Under the pieces are notes generated by a model. The model was not told where the DNA came from. It ran no database searches and saw only the letters and a program-made list of their open reading frames with translations. This document shows, piece after piece, positions 15,667 to 19,724 of a stretch of 19,724 bases of DNA. Position 1 is the stretch's first letter. Every line of letters begins with the position of its first letter. Both the position numbers and the translations under genes were made by a program. This DNA comes from Marinospirillum sp. (lineage in GTDB: Bacteria > Pseudomonadota > Gammaproteobacteria > Pseudomonadales > Halomonadaceae), in NCBI RefSeq assembly GCF_014859565.1, contig NZ_JACUUA010000055.1, positions 1-19,724 of the forward strand, read 5' to 3'.

Positions 15667-16202
15667 TCAACACCCATCATCAAGGCAATCAACAGGTAGC
15701 TGATAAAGCCGTTATACAAGGCCCAAAGCCGCACATCCTGCAATAACACCGTAACCAGTGCTATGCTGCCATTCAGTATAAAAAACACACACCAGGCCTG
15801 TGTCACTCGCCGTGTGTAACTAACCCCATCGGCGGGCAGGTCGGGTTCTCGGAGCCGTGCCAGCCGTTCAACCAGCGATTGTTCTGTCAGCAGCGAAGTG
15901 GCAAACAACAGCAGAAAGATACCATTAACTGCTACCGGGTAATAAAGCAGCAAAGCCTGGCGCTCCAGCAACAGGCTGGCAGAAACCAGCAGAACACCAA
16001 CTACAGCCCCTAGCTGCCCAATTTTTTGCAGCTCGGGTAATAGATTACGTAACAGGGAAAAGCGCAAGCCAAACAACACCACCAGAACAAAACCAAGCAA
16101 CATATGCTGCCCGCTTGATAACCCAAACCAGACTAGGAATGGATAGAGTGCCAGCAGCAAGATACTGAAAAACTTTAACCCCGCTGGAACAGGTAAAGCC
16201 AT
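15612..16202 (-). CDS. apeG: Polytopic inner-membrane protein of APE clusters (COG4648-like)
   Basis: This 196-residue protein has ATG at 16202 sharing one base with the apeF stop. Hydrophobic helices are visible at about 10-28, 33-47, 62-80, 85-105, 133-157 and 163-180, giving roughly six membrane spans. A cytoplasmic basic stretch falls near residues 110-135 (RLARLREPDLP and RRVTQ), and the basic tail is RRKVRNRK. No catalytic motif is seen. The gene is a regular neighbour of the ACP and adenylation genes in APE loci, hence the symbol by conserved position. It may form part of the lipid-anchor assembly or transport step; its activity is unknown to me. Confidence 0.78.
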   Translation of the reverse strand: MALPVPAGLKFFSILLLALYPFLVWFGLSSGQHMLLGFVLVVLFGLRFSLLRNLLPELQKIGQLGAVVGVLLVSASLLLERQALLLYYPVAVNGIFLLLFATSLLTEQSLVERLARLREPDLPADGVSYTRRVTQAWCVFFILNGSIALVTVLLQDVRLWALYNGFISYLLIALMMGVEWIVRRKVRNRKATNPLS

Positions 16203-16465
16203 CAGGCCTTTCCATCACCCTGCAGTTTTTGCACTACTGCAATCAGATCTGCAACAGTGACTACAGCCCGGAATTCTTCAGGGTTGATTTTCTGTCCTGT
16301 TTCTTTCTGCAAATGAACTGTCATATCAACTGCATCAATGGAATCCAGTTCCAAGTCTGCATACAAACGTGCTTCAGGAGTGACATCGGTTGCGGGAATA
16401 TCAAACATCCGCTGGAACAGTTCTGCAATATATTGCAGCGCTTCCTGTTGATTCATCTCAGGCAT
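16202..16465 (-). CDS. apeF: Acyl carrier protein
   Basis: This 87-residue acidic four-helix ACP has ATG at 16465. A second ATG at 16456 is possible, and neither has a strong ribosome-binding site. LELDSIDAVDM contains the phosphopantetheine-attachment Ser42. It differs from the neighbouring ACP at many positions, for example ending EEFRAVVTVADLIAVV rather than SVTTLADFI, so the two are not recent copies. In studied systems both ACPs bind the thioesterase ApeK, and ApeE is the main elongation carrier. ApeF may carry a different acyl group, such as the starter or the chain destined for transfer. That division is inference. Confidence 0.9.
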   Translation of the reverse strand: MPEMNQQEALQYIAELFQRMFDIPATDVTPEARLYADLELDSIDAVDMTVHLQKETGQKINPEEFRAVVTVADLIAVVQKLQGDGKA

Positions 16466-16480
16466 AATAGGTGTCCAGGT

Positions 16481-16744
16481 TCAGGCGCTTTTCTGATTCT
16501 GGCTGATGAAGTCAGCCAAGGTTGTAACGGAATAAAAATGCTGGCGAGTTTCTTCACTCTCTGTTGACAGAACTAGCCCAAAACGACTTTTTAAAGCCAG
16601 CCCCAATTCAAGAGCATCTATGGAATCCAGTCCCAGACCAGTACCAAACAAAGGAGCATCTGAGTCAATATCCGCGACCTCTACATCTTCAAGGCAGAGG
16701 GATTCAATAATCATTTTTTTTACTTCAGCTTTAAGGTTTTCCAT
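16481..16744 (-). CDS. apeE: Acyl carrier protein
   Basis: This 87-residue ACP has ATG at 16744, eight bases after the apeD stop. The attachment site is Ser41 in LGLDSIDALEL, preceded by the usual acidic helix I and DAPLFGTGLG loop. It is the likely carrier for the growing polyene in the KS-CLF, ketoreductase and dehydratase cycle, loaded by the adenylation enzyme and made holo by the cluster's phosphopantetheinyl transferase. Translation probably depends on coupling to apeD because no clear Shine-Dalgarno element precedes it. Confidence 0.92.
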   Translation of the reverse strand: MENLKAEVKKMIIESLCLEDVEVADIDSDAPLFGTGLGLDSIDALELGLALKSRFGLVLSTESEETRQHFYSVTTLADFISQNQKSA

Positions 16745-16752
16745 TTTTGCAC

Positions 16753-17568
16753 TTATGTTTGTCTGTCGAAGGTTAATGACTGCGTTAGCGAGGCTGTCAG
16801 CCTCCTTGCTGCCAGTGAAGGCACGCCTTGCGCTTGCTCAAGAAAGGGCTTTGGAGACACCCTATCCAGCACATCAATTTTAAACACGGGTTTTTGCGGG
16901 GGAACCTTATACCATTTGCTTTTTTTACTCAATAAGGTTTCCGTACAGCTGATTTGAATCAATCTCATATCACAGGGAACACGTACAGCAATGTTTGCAG
17001 CACCTCTCTGAAGCCTAGGTTGCTGGTCAGGTTCCGTGCGGGTTCCCTCAGGAAAAATCACAATAACTCCACCAGCGGCAAGACGTTCACTACAAGCAGA
17101 AACCAACAAATTTCCTTCTGAGTTAATCAGATAACCTGCCGATTTAACCGCGCCGGAAAGAAAAAAATTATTCAACAAACCCGCTTTTACAATACAGTCG
17201 GCATGGGGTAAGAGTGATGTAATCAACACATAATCAATCAAGGTGGGATGATTAGCCAAGATCAGGCAGCCTTGATCTGTCCGCAGTTTTTCCGCTCCCT
17301 TGATCTGGTAGTCCAATGCACCGATACCCCTCGCCACCTCCAGAAAAAAACGAAAACAGGCGCTGATACTGGATCTTGCCCTACGTTGACGCTCTGCAGG
17401 ATTACGAATTACCAGAAATAACAGCCGAAACCAGATCAATGACAAAAGAAAACTGCCAACACCAAAGAGCACAAAACAAAACCCGGTTGCCAGCACTCGC
17501 CAGAAACGATTGATTGTTTTTCCAAGCGCTTGTGATCTTTCGTGCAGCAGGGTCATTGCTAAGTCCAT
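16753..17568 (-). CDS. apeD: 1-acyl-glycerol-phosphate acyltransferase-like (PlsC/LPLAT) enzyme
   Basis: This 271-residue protein is given from the ATG at 17568, preceded by GGTGG. A GTG at 17610 would add 14 residues over apeC. A long hydrophobic segment at about 26-54 indicates membrane anchoring. NHPTLIDYV supplies the HX4D motif (His107, Asp112) and IFPEGTRT (171-178) is motif III of the PlsC family. It transfers an acyl chain from ACP or CoA to a lipid hydroxyl. With the LpxL-type enzyme it makes two acyltransferases in the cluster, which fits assembly of a glycolipid anchor carrying the polyene and at least one ordinary acyl chain. The apeD letter follows gene order. Confidence 0.85.
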   Translation of the reverse strand: MDLAMTLLHERSQALGKTINRFWRVLATGFCFVLFGVGSFLLSLIWFRLLFLVIRNPAERQRRARSSISACFRFFLEVARGIGALDYQIKGAEKLRTDQGCLILANHPTLIDYVLITSLLPHADCIVKAGLLNNFFLSGAVKSAGYLINSEGNLLVSACSERLAAGGVIVIFPEGTRTEPDQQPRLQRGAANIAVRVPCDMRLIQISCTETLLSKKSKWYKVPPQKPVFKIDVLDRVSPKPFLEQAQGVPSLAARRLTASLTQSLTFDRQT

Positions 17569-18275
17569 TGCCACCTGTTTTGCTCCCCGTCCAAAGTAAA
17601 TGTTTTGCACCCTTGCAACCAGTTACGCAGAAAAGCAAGGCTTTGTGGTGTGTCAGAATGCTGTCTTGACTCAGCTTGAGCGGATTCACAGCTCAACTCA
17701 TTACCTACTTCCAGTACCAGACCCACCGCATAGGGGTAACAGGGTAGATCGTCCGGTAGGTGGTTCAGGTAAAAGTCCGGAATTGAACTGTCATAATCCA
17801 CCAGTAATACCTGCTGGTGGCCATCTGCCAACAACAGGTAGCTTTCAATTAATGCCTGCTGAAAGCTATCAATACCGGCTGAGATAGCGGTTGATGTCAG
17901 CTCGGCATCGGCTGTGATGGTTAGTGTTCCCACCGCTGCATTGTGTACCGACATGGCAAATACCGTCGGGGACTGTTCCTGCTGTTGGTGCAGGGTTTCC
18001 AGTATCCGGTAATTTTTTTCCAGCTCACCATGGCGGCTGGAAAAAACCAGGGCATCAACAGCATGTCGCTGCATCAACTCTAGCCCCACGTCTACAGCAA
18101 TTCGACTACCCGCACTCAAGCGACGCGCCATCATCATGGGCAGGAACTGGCATTTACGTAAAGCACCAGCAGGATCAATTGGTCGGGATGCCTCTGCCCA
18201 GGATTGCCATTCAGTCTGACTATCCAGACCAGGTGCTAGAGCCAGCCAGTCACGGACACCTATTGAAAACTTCAT
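17559..18275 (-). CDS. apeC: Truncated beta-ketoacyl synthase chain length factor
   Basis: This 238-residue protein of the ketoacyl-synthase 2 type (PF13723-like) has ATG at 18275, four bases after the methyltransferase stop. It aligns with only the N-terminal thiolase half. The usual nucleophile stretch is replaced by MSVHNAAVGTL, so no catalytic cysteine is present, and the C-terminal HGTAT and GHTLG histidine motifs are absent. This matches ApeC, the non-catalytic partner that forms a heterodimer with ApeO and sets polyene length. The shortness (about 240 rather than 400) is the normal state of this family and not a truncation artefact. A gene end with no frameshift signs supports this. 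Confidence 0.87.
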   Translation of the reverse strand: MKFSIGVRDWLALAPGLDSQTEWQSWAEASRPIDPAGALRKCQFLPMMMARRLSAGSRIAVDVGLELMQRHAVDALVFSSRHGELEKNYRILETLHQQQEQSPTVFAMSVHNAAVGTLTITADAELTSTAISAGIDSFQQALIESYLLLADGHQQVLLVDYDSSIPDFYLNHLPDDLPCYPYAVGLVLEVGNELSCESAQAESRQHSDTPQSLAFLRNWLQGCKTFTLDGEQNRWQWT

Positions 18276-18279
18276 GGCT

Positions 18280-19365
18280 TTATTTTTTCCTGCAGATCAT
18301 CAGGCTGTGCCCAAGGCCCAGTCCATCCACCCGCTTTTCTATTTCAAATCCGGCTGCTTGGATACAACGATCAAAAGCCTCTGCACTGTAAAACCGGCTA
18401 TTACCATTGGCCATTGCAGTAAAGTACAACGAACTGGCATTCAGACTCAGTGCACCAGCCTCGAACTGCTGGCAATTCCAGAGGGTTTCCAGAATACAAA
18501 CCCGTGCATCAGGCTTGGCAGCTGCATGGATTTTGCTCAGGATTGCAATGATCTGCTCTTCACTGAAACAATCCAAGAACTGGCTCATCCACCAGACATC
18601 AGCCTCACCGGGTAAAGGTGCGTCACCGAGCAAATTCACCGGATGCCCTTTAATGCGATGTGACAAACCTTTTTCTGCAATATTACTTTCTGCCAGGGTG
18701 ATCTGTTGTGGCAAATCCAGAATGGTGACCTGTACATCCGGATCATAAGCACAACACCGCAGTGACCATTTGCCTGTGTTGCCACCTACGTCATAAAGAT
18801 GTGCAGGCTTCAGGGCAAACACATGCGGCAGGGCGGCACCAAATGCAGCATCAGAATAAAAATGGTCATAAGCAAACCAACTGCTGCGAGCCGGTTCAGG
18901 TAATGAGCTTAAAGCAGGGTAAATGGTGTCCCACTGACCAAACACTGCTAGTCCCGCTGGACGTGTTTCCTGCAGGGATTCTCGTAACGCAGCCAATCCT
19001 TGATAACAAACATCCTGAGTAAAATCCATATTGATGCGAGTCATTTTGTCATGCAACAGGTAATAGCCAGCTTTACCCAGATAATAACGACCATCATTTA
19101 GATACAACAGATGCACACTCATGCCTACATCAAGCAATAATTCAGTGGCATAAGATGAGAGAGGGGAAGCTGCAAGCACCTCATCAAAAGCGGCACCTTT
19201 CTTACCTTGTTGATCCAGATAAGCCAAGATGCCTTGATCGCGCAGATTCACCGCTGCTTGAAATAGCATTGGTGCAAAGGCAATTTTTTGTGCTTCTGTT
19301 ATGGCTTCCAACGCAGACAGCTTGTCACTGTCATACCCATAATGGGCAGGGATTTTGATTGTCAT
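18280..19365 (-). CDS. apeB: Class I SAM-dependent O-methyltransferase (COMT-like)
   Basis: This 361-residue protein starts from the ATG at 19365, because the longer reading from 19425 runs across a hairpin and has no protein-like N-terminus. An N-terminal winged-helix dimerisation domain (about 15-110) precedes the SAM-binding fold with LYDVGGNTGKWS (190-201), the acidic ILDLP at 215-219 and a helix-rich end. The position that holds the general-base His in plant-type O-methyltransferases (LHDW) reads FLDCF here, with Asp in place of His. The protein probably methylates the aryl head or a hydroxyl of the polyene. C-methylation of the aryl ring is an alternative, since APEs often carry a ring methyl group. 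As first gene of the cluster it may set its transcription. Confidence 0.82.
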   Translation of the reverse strand: MTIKIPAHYGYDSDKLSALEAITEAQKIAFAPMLFQAAVNLRDQGILAYLDQQGKKGAAFDEVLAASPLSSYATELLLDVGMSVHLLYLNDGRYYLGKAGYYLLHDKMTRINMDFTQDVCYQGLAALRESLQETRPAGLAVFGQWDTIYPALSSLPEPARSSWFAYDHFYSDAAFGAALPHVFALKPAHLYDVGGNTGKWSLRCCAYDPDVQVTILDLPQQITLAESNIAEKGLSHRIKGHPVNLLGDAPLPGEADVWWMSQFLDCFSEEQIIAILSKIHAAAKPDARVCILETLWNCQQFEAGALSLNASSLYFTAMANGNSRFYSAEAFDRCIQAAGFEIEKRVDGLGLGHSLMICRKK

Positions 19366-19389
19366 TACAAGTCCATTCAATATTCGTCT

Positions 19390-19414
19390 GACCACCCCTG
19401 AAGCTGGGGTGGCC
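19390..19414. terminator. GC-rich hairpin between the upstream gene and the APE cluster
   Basis: The arms 19390-19398 (GACCACCCC) and 19406-19414 (GGGGTGGCC) pair over nine positions, including one G-U in the minus-strand RNA, around a seven-base loop. It begins 12 bases after the stop of the preceding gene and ends about 25 bases before the apeB start. No U-run follows on either strand, so it is not a textbook intrinsic terminator. It could weaken read-through, protect an mRNA end, or sit in the 5' leader of the cluster. Confidence 0.45.
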
Positions 19415-19425
19415 GCTCCAATCAA

Positions 19426-19724
19426 TTAAAGGTGCGACTTTATATCATTGGAAAGAGTGATAACCCAGTTATTATAATTACGATGAATGGTGTTTCTGGC
19501 TTCATTGTAATTTAACTCTCGACTATCTCGATATTTAATTGAAAAGGTTTCTACCGTGTAAGTGATGGATACCTCAGCATAGTGGCGGTTTCTAACCAGA
19601 ATGCTGGCAATCAACTCGTTACCCTGTCCCGGCGCTACAGTCCAACCACGTTGTCTTGCCGCAGTGGCAATCCCATCTCGAACCTGCTCAATTGTACGCT
19701 GACTCCCATCCAGTTTTGCCGGAA
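19426..19724 (-). CDS. C-terminal part of a small envelope or lipoprotein-like protein (partial)
   Basis: The gene runs off the right edge, and 98 codons of its 3' end are visible, open from the edge to the TAA at 19426. A TTG inside (19614) is not a believable start because the frame continues upstream with sensible sequence (DGIATAARQRGW, then GQGNELIAS). The visible part has a beta-rich pattern with VSITYTVETFSIKYRDS followed by a tyrosine-rich NYNNWV and DI near the end. This resembles a family of small predicted lipoproteins in Gammaproteobacteria, an assignment made from pattern only. It lies upstream of the pigment cluster in the same direction and is separated from it by a hairpin, so it is probably not part of it. 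Confidence 0.55.
   Translation of the reverse strand, partial: PAKLDGSQRTIEQVRDGIATAARQRGWTVAPGQGNELIASILVRNRHYAEVSITYTVETFSIKYRDSRELNYNEARNTIHRNYNNWVITLSNDIKSHL

Noticed and set aside
17559..18275. Pseudogene call for the short ketosynthase-like gene
   Set aside because: The short length and absent active-site cysteine are normal for the ApeC chain length factor family; the frame is intact and tightly coupled on both sides.
19366..19425. Extension of the methyltransferase to 19425
   Set aside because: It would translate through the hairpin from a non-ATG codon; the ATG at 19365 gives the expected family N-terminus.
1..19724. Mobile elements, CRISPR arrays, tRNA or rRNA genes
   Set aside because: No transposase or integrase, no repeat-spacer pattern and no tRNA- or rRNA-like sequence was seen on either strand.

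Overview
The window is one dense, unidirectional gene cluster on the minus strand for an aryl polyene (APE) pigment. It is joined to a dialkylresorcinol (DAR) module, so the predicted product class is an APE-DAR ester of the flexirubin or arcuflavin kind. The type II ketosynthase/chain-length-factor logic, LolA-like/RND/lipoprotein export genes, LPS-type acyltransferases and signal peptides point to a Gram-negative host. The moderate base composition and gene order resemble gammaproteobacterial APE loci more than Bacteroidetes ones. I cannot name the organism from sequence alone.

Layout in the direction of transcription (right to left). 19724-19426 is the 3' end of an unrelated small envelope or lipoprotein-like gene. 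A short intergenic stretch with a strong hairpin (19390-19414) follows. The APE block then runs as methyltransferase (apeB), truncated chain length factor (apeC), acyltransferase (apeD), two ACPs (apeE, apeF), membrane protein (apeG), aryl-acid adenylating enzyme (apeH), dehydratase half (apeI), family-2 glycosyltransferase, LpxL-type acyltransferase, thioesterase (apeK), LolA-like carrier (apeL), RND/MMPL exporter (apeM), lipoprotein (apeN), ketosynthase (apeO), dehydratase half (apeP), ketoreductase (apeQ), second ketosynthase (apeR), Sfp-type phosphopantetheinyl transferase and a secreted DUF2141 protein. After the only sizeable internal gap (3590-3680) comes the DAR module: darA, darB, a 135-residue protein with a predicted helix-turn-helix-like C-terminus, and a BtrH-type acyltransferase. 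A long imperfect hairpin (31-83) closes the cluster.

How the genes work together (family knowledge plus inference). ApeH activates an aryl acid onto an ACP that the phosphopantetheinyl transferase has made holo. ApeO:ApeC (with ApeR) elongate, ApeQ reduces and ApeI:ApeP dehydrate, giving an all-conjugated polyene. ApeB may methylate the aryl head. ApeK releases or edits chains. The acyltransferases and glycosyltransferase attach the pigment to a lipid anchor, and ApeL/ApeM/ApeN move it to the outer membrane. DarB and DarA would make a dialkylresorcinol, and the BtrH-like protein is a good candidate for esterifying it with the ACP-bound polyene. Almost every junction in both blocks is a 1-26 nt overlap or a gap under 16 nt, many of the ATGA or GTGA type, indicating tight translational coupling. 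No ammonia lyase or chorismate lyase for making the aryl starter is present in the window.
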